Assembly: GCA_003696505.1 (NCBI GenBank) | Contig: RFHC01000074.1 | Location: forward strand, 1-40,757 | Length of the DNA stretch: 40,757 bases | Direction: 5' to 3' | From: Deltaproteobacteria bacterium | Lineage (GTDB): Bacteria > Desulfobacterota > Deferrimicrobia > J040 | In this document: positions 1 to 8,763 of the stretch, piece after piece | Layout of the letters: each line of letters opens with the position of its first letter | How positions within the stretch are numbered: position 1 is the stretch's first letter | Program-made: the position numbers and the translations under genes | Notes under the pieces: generated by a model | Seen by the model: only the letters and a program-made list of their open reading frames with translations | Databases searched by the model: none | Told to the model about the DNA's origin: nothing

Positions 1-1350
1 CGGATGCTGGAAGGGTACGGCCTGAAGAGGGAGCACCTGAAGCGTGCGAAGGAGAAGGGGGTCAGCCTGGTCGTCACCGTGGACTGCGGTATTTCAGACA
101 TCGATGAAGTGGAAGAGGCCACCTCTTACGGGCTCGACGTCATCGTCACCGACCACCACACGGTCAAGGGGGATATACCCCCCGCACACGCCGTTCTCAA
201 TCCAAAGAGGCCGGACTGTTCCTATCCGATGCGGGACCTGGCGGGGGTGGGAGTCGTCTTCGTCCTCGTCTGCGTTCTGAGAAGGATGATGAGGGAGAGA
301 GGGCTGTTCAGGGGGAAAAGCGAACCGAACCTTCTCAGGTACCTTGACCTCGTCGCTATAGGGACGGTGGCGGACATTGTTCCCCTGCTCGGGGATAACC
401 GGATTTACGTCAGGTATGGTCTGGAGGAGATAAGGAGAAATCCGAGGCCCGGGGTCAGCGCTCTCCTCGACGTGGCGGGGGTGAGGAGGGAGTATTTCGA
501 CGAGGTGGACATCGGTTTTCGCCTCGGCCCCCGGCTCAACGCGGCGGGGCGGATGGGGAACTCCTTTCTCTCCTCCCTCATCCTTGTGGAGGAGTCTCCC
601 CTCCGGGCCATGGAGATGGCGAGACTGCTGGCGGAACAGAACACCGAAAGGCAGAGCGTGGAGGGGGCGATTCTCAGGGAGGCTGAAAGAGCCCTGGAGA
701 GAATTGAACTGGAAGACAGGAGGACAATCGTCCTCTGGCAGGAGGGGTGGCATCCGGGAGTAATCGGTATCGTGGCATCCCGAATTCTCGAGCGATACGG
801 GAGACCGACAATTATCTTCTCCCTCGAGGGGGCCGAAGCCAGGGGCTCGGCGAGAAGCCTCCCCGGGGTCAACATCATGGAGCTTTTGAAGCGGTGCGAG
901 AGGTGGATTGAGACCTATGGGGGACATGCCCAGGCGGCGGGCCTCGTCGTGAGGAGGAGCAACCTGGAGAGTTTCGCCCGGGCCCTCGAAGAAGAGGCAC
1001 GGGGAATCGTGCGGGGGGAAGACCTGGAGAGAGAGATTTGTATTGACGGGGAGGTAACACTGGATGAATTAACGGAAAGGTTTTTCTCTGAAGTGAGTCT
1101 TCTCGCTCCCTTCGGAGAGGGGAATCAGGAACCTCTCTTTCTCGCGAGGGGTGCAAAAATCGTGAATTACGAAAAGAAGAGGAATTATACTTCCTTCAGG
1201 GTTTCTCAGAACGGGGTCGTCCAGGACGTGATTTCCTCTTTCCTCCCTGATGGGATTTCCGCGGGTGATAGAGTGGACATCCTCTTTTCTCCCCGGGAAA
1301 GTGGGCGAGGGAGAGGGAAGCTTTTCCTGAGGGACCTGACGCCATCGTGA
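1..1350 (+). CDS. recJ: Single-stranded-DNA-specific exonuclease RecJ, 5' end truncated by window
   Basis: DHH-family motifs VTVDCGISD and VTDHHTV, then GTVADIVPL, RLGPRLNAAGRM and YGGHAQAAGL (DHHA1); frame open at left edge. Confidence 0.93.
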   Translation, partial: RMLEGYGLKREHLKRAKEKGVSLVVTVDCGISDIDEVEEATSYGLDVIVTDHHTVKGDIPPAHAVLNPKRPDCSYPMRDLAGVGVVFVLVCVLRRMMRERGLFRGKSEPNLLRYLDLVAIGTVADIVPLLGDNRIYVRYGLEEIRRNPRPGVSALLDVAGVRREYFDEVDIGFRLGPRLNAAGRMGNSFLSSLILVEESPLRAMEMARLLAEQNTERQSVEGAILREAERALERIELEDRRTIVLWQEGWHPGVIGIVASRILERYGRPTIIFSLEGAEARGSARSLPGVNIMELLKRCERWIETYGGHAQAAGLVVRRSNLESFARALEEEARGIVRGEDLEREICIDGEVTLDELTERFFSEVSLLAPFGEGNQEPLFLARGAKIVNYEKKRNYTSFRVSQNGVVQDVISSFLPDGISAGDRVDILFSPRESGRGRGKLFLRDLTPS

Positions 1351-1360
1351 GAGATGAGAA

Positions 1361-1813
1361 ATGGCGGGGTTTCAAAAGTTAAAGGATTACATAAAAAAAA
1401 CAATGGAACAGGAGGGTGATGAAAGGAGAATAGCGTTTGGTTTTGCACTCGGAGTTTTCATCAGCTTCACCCCCTTTTTCTCCCTGCACACGATACTCGC
1501 CCTCGTTTTCGCCTTTCTCCTCAGGCTGAACAAAATCGCCACCGTTGCAGGCGCATGGGTTAACAACCCCTATACGGTCCCCTTTATCTACTACCTGTCG
1601 TACAAACTGGGGGCATACCTGATGGGCTGGAGGGTCCCGCCTCCAGACTTCCACAACTTTTCATTCAAGGTTTTTACCCACTACCTGAAGTTTTACGGAG
1701 TGCCGCTGCTCCTCGGGACGTCCATAGCCGGCGCCGTTGCTTCTCTCGTTTCCTTCTATGTTATGTTATATTCAATTCGCGCTCTCCGGCGGAGGAAGAG
1801 GAGGAAGGAGTGA
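1361..1813 (+). CDS. DUF2062 domain-containing small membrane protein
   Basis: RIAFGFALGVFISFTPFFSLHTILALVFAFLLRLNKIATVAGAWVNNPYTVPFIYY is typical of DUF2062. Confidence 0.8.
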   Translation: MAGFQKLKDYIKKTMEQEGDERRIAFGFALGVFISFTPFFSLHTILALVFAFLLRLNKIATVAGAWVNNPYTVPFIYYLSYKLGAYLMGWRVPPPDFHNFSFKVFTHYLKFYGVPLLLGTSIAGAVASLVSFYVMLYSIRALRRRKRRKE

Positions 1814-2694
1814 AAGAACTTCACATCAATTTCGGAGCCATTCCGGAAAGGTATTCCGCCTGGAAAACGGCGAGATTCGTCGTGATTCCCGTCCCCTACG
1901 ACGCGACGACGACCTACGTGAGTGGGGCCCGCAACGGTCCCGTGGCGATTCTCAACGCCTCTGCAAATATCGAGCTTTTCGATGACGAGATGAAGCTCGA
2001 GCCTTACCGGGAGGGAATCTTCACCGCCCCCTTCGTCGAGGCAAATCTCTCCTCTGTGGAGACGATGATAAAGGATATCGAAAAGGCCGTCGAGCGTCCC
2101 GTAAAGGCCGGGAAATTTCCCATTATCCTGGGAGGGGAGCACACCGTGACACTGGGGGCTCTCCAGCCGCTTCGGGAGAAGTACGGGGAATTTTCGGTGC
2201 TCGTCCTCGACGCGCACGGAGACCTGAGGGACGAGTATCTGGGGACGAAGTGGAACCACGCCTGCACGACGAGGAGGATTTTCGACATGGGGTTTCCTCT
2301 CGTCCAGGCAGGGGTGAGGAGCCTCTCGGAGGAAGAGGACAGGTTCATCCGGAGGAATGCCCTGAAGACCTATTACGCCCACGAGTTGAAGTTCAACACG
2401 AAGGACGTCATCAACGCCATCATCGCCAACCTGACAGAAAGGGTGTACGTTTCCATTGACCTCGACTTTTTTGACCCGAGCGAGATGCCGGCCGTGGGGA
2501 CGCCTGAGCCCGGCGGGCTCGACTGGTATACGGGTCTCGAGGTTCTCCACGAGGTCTTCAGGAAAAAGGAAGTCATCGGGTTTGACGTGGTGGAGTTGAG
2601 CCCTATTCCCGGGATGGTGGCCCCGGACTTTTTCGCGGCGAAACTCATCTACCGGCTCATGGGATATGCCATCTCATACTCACGAGGAAAGTGA
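1810..2694 (+). CDS. speB: Agmatinase (ureohydrolase family)
   Basis: GGEHTVTLG, DAHGDLRDEY, SIDLDFFDPSEMPAVGTPEPGGL metal-binding motifs; GTG start overlapping the upstream stop. Confidence 0.9.
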   Translation: MKELHINFGAIPERYSAWKTARFVVIPVPYDATTTYVSGARNGPVAILNASANIELFDDEMKLEPYREGIFTAPFVEANLSSVETMIKDIEKAVERPVKAGKFPIILGGEHTVTLGALQPLREKYGEFSVLVLDAHGDLRDEYLGTKWNHACTTRRIFDMGFPLVQAGVRSLSEEEDRFIRRNALKTYYAHELKFNTKDVINAIIANLTERVYVSIDLDFFDPSEMPAVGTPEPGGLDWYTGLEVLHEVFRKKEVIGFDVVELSPIPGMVAPDFFAAKLIYRLMGYAISYSRGK

Positions 2695-2709
2695 CGAGCG
2701 GAGGATGCG

Positions 2710-3252
2710 GTGATGTTTGTTCCCACCAAGGTGTTCTTCACGAAAGGGGTTGGACGGCACAGAGAGGAACTTCAGTCTTTCGAACTCGCTCTCAGGGACG
2801 CGGGAATTGAGAAGTTCAACCTCGTTTCCGTGTCGAGCATCTTTCCACCCGGATGTGAAATCATTTCAAAAAACGAGGGCTTGAAACTCCTCAAGCCGGG
2901 ACAGATTGTCTTCGTCGTCCTCTCCCGGCTGACGAGCGACGAACCGAGGAGGCTTATCGCCGCGTCGGTGGGATGCGCCATTCCCGCAGACAGGAGTTCT
3001 TACGGGTATCTGAGCGAACATCACGCCTTCGGACAGTCGGAGAAGGTGGCCGGAGATTACGCCGAGGACATGGCGGCTGCCATGCTCGCTTCCACCCTCG
3101 GTATCGAGTTCGACGAAGATAAATCGTGGGACGAGAAGAAGGAAGTCTGGAAAATAAGCGGGAAGATTTACAAATCTTTCAACGTCACTCAATCGGCAAT
3201 CGTGAAGAACGAGTACACCACCGTCATCGCGGCCGCCGTGTTCGTCCCCTGA
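2710..3252 (+). CDS. pdaD: Pyruvoyl-dependent arginine decarboxylase
   Basis: [15 protein letters not shown] self-cleavage region and overall PvlArgDC pattern; adjacent to agmatinase. Confidence 0.9.
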   Translation: MMFVPTKVFFTKGVGRHREELQSFELALRDAGIEKFNLVSVSSIFPPGCEIISKNEGLKLLKPGQIVFVVLSRLTSDEPRRLIAASVGCAIPADRSSYGYLSEHHAFGQSEKVAGDYAEDMAAAMLASTLGIEFDEDKSWDEKKEVWKISGKIYKSFNVTQSAIVKNEYTTVIAAAVFVP

Positions 3253-3273
3253 TAGGGGAGAAGGGAGTGAAAA

Positions 3274-4266
3274 ATGAGAGGTGCCAGGATAATCGGGACG
3301 GGAAGATACCTCCCCTCGAGGGTGGTGCCCAACGTGGAACTGGAAAATTACATGGACACCTCAGACGAGTGGATACAGCAGAGGACAGGGATAAAGGAAA
3401 GGCGTTACGTCCAGGAAGGGGAATCGTCCGCCACCATGGGCGCGGAAGCCGCGAGAAAAGCACTGGAAAAGGCCGGTCTTTCGCCTGAAGACGTCGATTT
3501 CGTCGTTTTCGCGACGCTCTCACCCGACTACTTCTTCCCCGGGTGCGGGGTCCTCGTCCAGGATATGCTCGGCCTGAGAGAGGTGGGCGCCCTTGACGTG
3601 AGGAACCAGTGCTCGGGTTTCATCTACGCGCTTCAGGTGGCGGAGTCTCTCGTGAAGGTGGGGAGGTACGACCACGTCCTCGTCATCGGCGCAGAGGTCC
3701 ACAGCACGGGTCTCGATTTCTCGACAGAGGGGCGGGATGTAACCGTCATATTTGGCGATGGTGCAGGGGCGGTCGTCGTCGGACCTTCAGACCCGGGGGA
3801 GGGTATCCTGGGGACCTGGACTCATTCTGAAGGGAAGTACGCGAAGCAGCTCTGGTGCGAGGCTCCATCGAGCGCCTGCAACCCGAGAATATCCGAGGAG
3901 ATGCTGAGAGAGCGCCGCCACTTCCCCTACATGAACGGCAGATACGTCTTCACCCACGCGGTGAAGAGGTTTTCTGAAGTCATTTCCGAGGCCCTGGAGG
4001 AGTGCGGATACGCTCTGGAGGACCTGGACCTTCTCATCCCTCACCAGGCGAACCTTCGCATCAGTCAGGCTGTGGCGAAAAACCTGGGGTTATCTGAAGA
4101 GAAGGTTTTCAGCAATATTCAGAAGTACGGAAACACAACGGCGGCATCGATTCCCATCGCTCTCGACGAGTGTGTCGAGGAGGGGAGAGTTTCCCGGGGA
4201 GACCTGGTCTGCCTGGCTTCTTTCGGTTCAGGTTTTACCTGGGCGTCCGCGCTCGTCCGATGGTGA
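3274..4266 (+). CDS. fabH: 3-oxoacyl-ACP synthase III (KAS III)
   Basis: RNQCSGFIYAL active-site Cys, LLIPHQANLRI, KYGNTTAASIPIAL; complete. Confidence 0.93.
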   Translation: MRGARIIGTGRYLPSRVVPNVELENYMDTSDEWIQQRTGIKERRYVQEGESSATMGAEAARKALEKAGLSPEDVDFVVFATLSPDYFFPGCGVLVQDMLGLREVGALDVRNQCSGFIYALQVAESLVKVGRYDHVLVIGAEVHSTGLDFSTEGRDVTVIFGDGAGAVVVGPSDPGEGILGTWTHSEGKYAKQLWCEAPSSACNPRISEEMLRERRHFPYMNGRYVFTHAVKRFSEVISEALEECGYALEDLDLLIPHQANLRISQAVAKNLGLSEEKVFSNIQKYGNTTAASIPIALDECVEEGRVSRGDLVCLASFGSGFTWASALVRW

Positions 4267-4721
4267 AAGGGATTTCCCTTCGCCGAATGAGACACGGGGA
4301 CGTCCCCGGAGTAATGGATATCGAAAAGAGAAGTTTTACCTCCCCGTGGGGCGCGCACCTTTTTCACGAAGAGGTGGACCGCGACTTCTCTCATCCCGTC
4401 GTGGCGGTTGACGAGGAAACGGGACGCGTCGTCGGGTACATCATCTTCTGGGTCGTCTACGACGAGTGCCACATTCTCAACATCGCCGTGGACCCGGAAA
4501 GGCGGAGGCAGGGAATCGGTGAAGCGTTGATGAGACATTGCGAGGAGGTGGCGCGGGCAAAGAGAGTTCCTTACATCTACCTGGAGGTGAGGGAGAGCAA
4601 CAGACCCGCCATATCTCTTTATAAAAAACTGGGGTACAGGTTTTTCGGTCTGCGCAGGGGATATTATACGGACACGAAGGAAGACGCCCTCGTGATGGCC
4701 AAGTTTCTCCGGAGGGAGTGA
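4260..4721 (+). CDS. rimI: GNAT acetyltransferase, ribosomal-protein-alanine N-acetyltransferase-like
   Basis: ILNIAVDPERRRQGIGEALM acetyl-CoA loop and YLEVRESNRPAISLYKKLGY; ATG at 4260 overlaps fabH stop. Confidence 0.85.
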   Translation: MVKGISLRRMRHGDVPGVMDIEKRSFTSPWGAHLFHEEVDRDFSHPVVAVDEETGRVVGYIIFWVVYDECHILNIAVDPERRRQGIGEALMRHCEEVARAKRVPYIYLEVRESNRPAISLYKKLGYRFFGLRRGYYTDTKEDALVMAKFLRRE

Positions 4722-4722
4722 C

Positions 4723-5526
4723 GTGGACTTTTTTACCGGCACCGTCGTTTCGAACAGAGTCATCTCCGAGAAGTGTCACCTCATGAAGGTTGAGACGGAG
4801 AAGGTCCTCGACTACAAACCGGGTCAATTCATCATGGTGAGGGGGTGGAAGGGATTCGACCCTCTTCTCCCGAGACCATTTGCGATATACAACTGGAGGG
4901 AAGAAGAGGGAAGGCCGATTCTCTCTTTCGTCTTCAAGGTCGTCGGTCGGGGGACGTCGATTCTCTCGGGTCTGAGGGAGGGGGACAGGGTCCAGGTAAA
5001 CGGCCCTCTCGGAAACGGTTTTTCCCCGCCTGAGGGGAAGGAGAGGTTCATCCTGGCAGGTGGGGGAATCGGTTTCAGCGCCGTCCTTCCCGTTGCCCGG
5101 AGCCTCGTCGATTCCGGGAAGGATGTGAGAGTCCTCCTCGGGGCGAGGACGGCCGGGGAAATTCCGCGAATCGGGTACGTGGAGGAGGCAGACCGGGACC
5201 ACCTCCTCATCACCACCGACGATGGGAGTTTCGGAGAAAAGGGAATCGTCACCGACTTCCTGGAGAGGGAGCTTGAGGAGGTCGGGGAGAAGGAGAGGAC
5301 CCTCCTCTTCGCGTGTGGCCCTCCCCGGATGCTGAAGAAAGTTCAGGAACTGGCGGAGAGGTTCGGTATCGAAACCTACCTTTCTCTCGAGAATTACATG
5401 GCCTGCGGTTTCGGCGTTTGCCTGGGGTGTGTCGTAGACAGGAGGACTGAGGAGGGAATCATCCGCGTCAGGGTCTGCAGGGAGGGACCCATCTTCCGGA
5501 GCAGCGAGGTGGAGATTTATGATTGA
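4723..5526 (+). CDS. pyrK: Dihydroorotate dehydrogenase B electron-transfer subunit
   Basis: FAD/NAD-binding fold (LAGGGIGFSAVLPVA, FACGPPRML) and CGFGVCLGCVV [2Fe-2S] site; overlaps pyrD. Confidence 0.9.
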   Translation: MDFFTGTVVSNRVISEKCHLMKVETEKVLDYKPGQFIMVRGWKGFDPLLPRPFAIYNWREEEGRPILSFVFKVVGRGTSILSGLREGDRVQVNGPLGNGFSPPEGKERFILAGGGIGFSAVLPVARSLVDSGKDVRVLLGARTAGEIPRIGYVEEADRDHLLITTDDGSFGEKGIVTDFLERELEEVGEKERTLLFACGPPRMLKKVQELAERFGIETYLSLENYMACGFGVCLGCVVDRRTEEGIIRVRVCREGPIFRSSEVEIYD

Positions 5527-6439
5527 CCTTTCTGTCCAGATAGGAAAGAGCAGGTTCAAAAATCCCGTGTTCACCGCTTCGGGAACCTTCGGCTATGGAC
5601 TGGAGTTTTCCGTTTTTTACGACATATCTCAACTCGGCGCGGTAACGGTTAAGGGCCTCTCCCTCGAACCCGTGCCGGGGAATCCGGGCCCGCGTATTTT
5701 CGAGACTCCTTCGGGAATGCTCAACGCCATCGGGCTTCAGAACGTTGGCGTCCGGGAATTCGTCCGCTCTTACCTTCCCCGATTGAGAGAACTGGGGGCA
5801 ACGGTGATTGCGAACGTCTACGGGAAGACGGAGGAGGAGTATGCATCCGTTGCTGCCATTCTGGACGAGGCCGAGGGGGTGGAGGCTGTTGAACTGAACA
5901 TATCCTGTCCCAACGTGAAGGAGGGAGGGATTGCCTTCGGGGCAAACCCTCTCCTCGCGCACAATGTCGTCTCGGCGGTGCGAAAGGCGACGGAAAAAAC
6001 CCTCATCGTGAAGCTCTCTCCCAATGTGACGGACATAACGGAGATTGCCGTGGCCGTTGAGGAAGCCGGGGCCGATTCCGTATCTCTCATCAACACCCTT
6101 CTGGGAATGGTCATCGACGTGGAGAGGAAAAGGGCGGTGCTGGGAAGCACGACGGGGGGGCTTTCCGGTCCCGCCATCAAGCCGGTGGCATTGAGGATGG
6201 TTTACCAGGTTTCGAAAAAGGTGAAAATTCCCGTCATCGGTATCGGGGGAATAATGACGTACCGGGACGCCCTCGAATTCTTCCTTGCAGGGGCCACGGC
6301 TATTCAGGTGGGGACAGCAAATTTCGTCAACCCCCTCTCTGCGCTCAATATCCTGAAGGATTTGGAAAAATACTTTGAGGACGAAGGGATAGAATCTCTC
6401 TCCCAGTACGTTGGGTCCCTCGCCGAGGTCGAGTCCTGA
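5519..6439 (+). CDS. pyrD: Dihydroorotate dehydrogenase B catalytic subunit
   Basis: NPVFTASGTFGYG, ELNISCPNVKEGG, NTLLGM, GIGGIMTYRDALEFFLAGATAIQVGTANF. Confidence 0.94.
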   Translation: MIDLSVQIGKSRFKNPVFTASGTFGYGLEFSVFYDISQLGAVTVKGLSLEPVPGNPGPRIFETPSGMLNAIGLQNVGVREFVRSYLPRLRELGATVIANVYGKTEEEYASVAAILDEAEGVEAVELNISCPNVKEGGIAFGANPLLAHNVVSAVRKATEKTLIVKLSPNVTDITEIAVAVEEAGADSVSLINTLLGMVIDVERKRAVLGSTTGGLSGPAIKPVALRMVYQVSKKVKIPVIGIGGIMTYRDALEFFLAGATAIQVGTANFVNPLSALNILKDLEKYFEDEGIESLSQYVGSLAEVES

Positions 6440-6465
6440 ATCCCTGAAATAGGGGAAATGTCCTC

Positions 6466-6494
6466 TTGATATCCTGGGGGAAAAGGTGTAATAT
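6466..6494 (+). promoter_or_regulatory. Sigma70-type promoter for rimP-nusA-infB cluster
   Basis: TTGATA (6466-6471), 17-bp spacer, TAATAT (6489-6494); predicted TSS about 6501. Confidence 0.75.
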
Positions 6495-6508
6495 TTAATC
6501 AGTTCTCG

Positions 6509-6537
6509 AAAGTGGGCGAAAAGCCCACTTTTTTTTT
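6509..6537 (+). terminator. rimP leader hairpin followed by T-tract (intrinsic terminator/attenuator-like)
   Basis: AAAGTGGGC-gaaaa-GCCCACTTT stem with 9 consecutive T at 6529-6537, just after the predicted TSS and before the rimP start. Confidence 0.75.
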
Positions 6538-6568
6538 GATGTTCCTCGCAGGGAGTGCGGACGAACGG

Positions 6569-7015
6569 ATGAGAGAAAAGGTGTGGAAAATAACGGAACC
6601 TCTGGCACAGCAGGAGGGATACGAGCTCGTGGACGTGGAAGTCGTCGGGGCGCCGGGAAATTACATCGTGCGCGTCTACATTGACAGGGAAGGCGGCGTT
6701 ACGATGGGGGACTGCGTTTCCTTCAGCCGCCTCCTGGGGACCGTTTTCGACGTGGAGGACCCCATTCCCACCCGGTACACGCTGGAGGTTTCCTCCCCTG
6801 GCGTCAACAGGGTTTTGAGGAAACCGGAGCATTTTCGGAGGGTTACGGGTCAAAGAGTTCTTATCCGACTCGAGGCACCCGTCGGTGGAAAGAGGCGGGT
6901 GAAGGGGGTGCTCCTTGATGCGACAGACCGGGAGGTCCGGGTGGAAGAAGATGGAGACGAGTTTATTATCGAATATGAAAATATAAAAAAGGCAAATCTC
7001 GTAGTATATGAATAA
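6569..7015 (+). CDS. rimP: Ribosome maturation factor RimP
   Basis: MREKVWKITEPLAQQEGYELVDVEVVG... YTLEVSSPGVNRVLRKPEHF; ATG 6569 preferred over the GTG inside the hairpin. Confidence 0.88.
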   Translation: MREKVWKITEPLAQQEGYELVDVEVVGAPGNYIVRVYIDREGGVTMGDCVSFSRLLGTVFDVEDPIPTRYTLEVSSPGVNRVLRKPEHFRRVTGQRVLIRLEAPVGGKRRVKGVLLDATDREVRVEEDGDEFIIEYENIKKANLVVYE

Positions 7016-7036
7016 AAAAGAGCGGGAGAGTTAAAA

Positions 7037-8446
7037 ATGAAAGCCGACCTCAGTCAGATAATCAATTATCTGGGCAAGGAAAAGGGAATCAAGCGGGAGG
7101 TCATCATCGATGCCATCAGAGAGGCCCTCATCCACGCTGCCAAGAAAAGGTACGGAGTTGACCACGAATTCGAGGTGGAGTTCGACGAGGAGACGTCGGA
7201 GTTTCAGGTCTTGAAGATGATAGAAGTGGTGGACGAAGTGAGGGACCCGGAGTTCGAAATGAGCATCGATGAGGCGAGGGAATATGACCCTGACGCGCAG
7301 GTGGGAGACCTCCTCGGCTTCCAGATTAAAACGGAGGAGCTCGGGAGGATAGCAGCCCAGACGGCGAAGCAGATCATATTTCAGAAGATAAGAGACGCCG
7401 AGCGGGAAGTTATCTACGAAGAGTTCAAGGACAAGAAGGGGGATATCGTCAACGGAATCGTCCAGCGAGTGGAAAGGGAATACATGATTATCGACCTCGG
7501 GCGAACAGAGGCCATCATGCCCTACAGGGAACAGGTGAAGAAGGAGAGGTATCGCCAGGGAGACAGGCTCCGGGCTTACGTGAAAGACGTCCAGCTCACC
7601 CAGAGAGGGCCGGAGATAATCCTCTCGCGGACGGACCCCCGTTTCGTCATGAAGCTCTTCGAAATGGAAGTTCCCGAAATTTACGAGGGAATCGTCTCCA
7701 TCGTTTCCATCGCCCGCGAACCGGGTTCCCGGACGAAAGTGGCGGTGAAATCCCGGGACAAGGACGTCGACCCTGTGGGTGCGTGCGTCGGCCTTCGGGG
7801 CACCCGCGTCCAGAAGGTGGTGGAAGAGCTGAAAGGGGAGAAAATCGACATCGTTCAGTGGGACGAAGACCCGGCGAAGTTCGCCTGCAACGCCCTCTCT
7901 CCGGCTGAAATCATCCGCGTTCTCGTGAACGAGTCGGAGAAGACGATGGAAGTTATCGTGCCGCCTGACCAGCTCCAGATAGCGATCGGGAGAAGGGGCC
8001 AGAACGTGAAGCTGGCGTCGAAATTGATCGGGTGGGAAATCAACGTGAGAGAAGAGGGCAGAGCGGAAGAAGCTCTGAAGATGGCAGAAGCCCTTTTCAG
8101 CGGGATAAAGAAGAGCAGCGACGCTCCAGATGAGGAGGCTCCGGCAGAGGAGAGCGAAGTTGCAGAGACTGAACCCTCCACTGAGGAGGCCTCTCAGGGA
8201 GAGGAGCACCTGAATACTCAGGATGAAACCGCTGAGGTGGAGGAAACCGGAGAGCCTTCTGAGACGCTCGAAGCGGAAGGAGAATCGCGGGAAGAGGCGC
8301 TGGCTTCTGCCGAAACTGAGGAAGTTCTCCAGCCCGAAGAGACCGAGGAAAGTTCGTCGGAGGGTGGAGAAGAGGGGGAAGGTGATGCTCCCGCAGAAAC
8401 TTCTCAGACAGAGGAAGGGGGAGAGACGGAGAAGGAGGAAGGGTGA
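7037..8446 (+). CDS. nusA: Transcription termination/antitermination protein NusA with long acidic C-terminal tail
   Basis: S1 (GDIVNGIVQRVEREYMIIDLG) and KH (DPVGACVGLRGTRVQKVVEEL; IAIGRRGQNVKLASKL) domains. Confidence 0.95.
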   Translation: MKADLSQIINYLGKEKGIKREVIIDAIREALIHAAKKRYGVDHEFEVEFDEETSEFQVLKMIEVVDEVRDPEFEMSIDEAREYDPDAQVGDLLGFQIKTEELGRIAAQTAKQIIFQKIRDAEREVIYEEFKDKKGDIVNGIVQRVEREYMIIDLGRTEAIMPYREQVKKERYRQGDRLRAYVKDVQLTQRGPEIILSRTDPRFVMKLFEMEVPEIYEGIVSIVSIAREPGSRTKVAVKSRDKDVDPVGACVGLRGTRVQKVVEELKGEKIDIVQWDEDPAKFACNALSPAEIIRVLVNESEKTMEVIVPPDQLQIAIGRRGQNVKLASKLIGWEINVREEGRAEEALKMAEALFSGIKKSSDAPDEEAPAEESEVAETEPSTEEASQGEEHLNTQDETAEVEETGEPSETLEAEGESREEALASAETEEVLQPEETEESSSEGGEEGEGDAPAETSQTEEGGETEKEEG

Positions 8447-8763
8447 AGAAACGGCACGTGCCTGAAAGGTCCTGTGCCGGTTGTGGAGCGAAGAAAGAGA
8501 AGGGGAAGCTCCTTCGTTTCGCAATTAAAAGAAAGGAAGGGAGAATCCTCTTCGACGAGAGGCAGAAGATCGAGGGAAGGGGAATCTACTCTTGCCCCGA
8601 CCCGAAGTGCCTCGGAGACCTCGAAAAGAGGGCGAGGAAAAAAAAGGTGAAGCAGATAAGAGGCATCCCTCTGGATGCGGTCCTCGAAGCGCTGGCCGAT
8701 GCGAAGCGTCACGCTGGCGGAGAGGACGGGAAAAGACTTACAGAGAGAGAAGGGGGTTCCTGA
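8443..8763 (+). CDS. rnpM: YlxR/DUF448 family RNA-binding protein (RnpM)
   Basis: [20 protein letters not shown] and [13 protein letters not shown]; located between nusA and infB. Confidence 0.88.
   Translation: MKKRHVPERSCAGCGAKKEKGKLLRFAIKRKEGRILFDERQKIEGRGIYSCPDPKCLGDLEKRARKKKVKQIRGIPLDAVLEALADAKRHAGGEDGKRLTEREGGS

Noticed and set aside
7031-8524. 497-aa minus-strand ORF opposite nusA
   Set aside because: It lies entirely antisense to a clear NusA gene, and its composition reflects reverse-complemented acidic codons; no recognisable domain.
8592-8762. N-terminal extension of the infB ORF
   Set aside because: It overlaps ylxR in another frame; the conserved IF-2 start [13 protein letters not shown] is at 8763.
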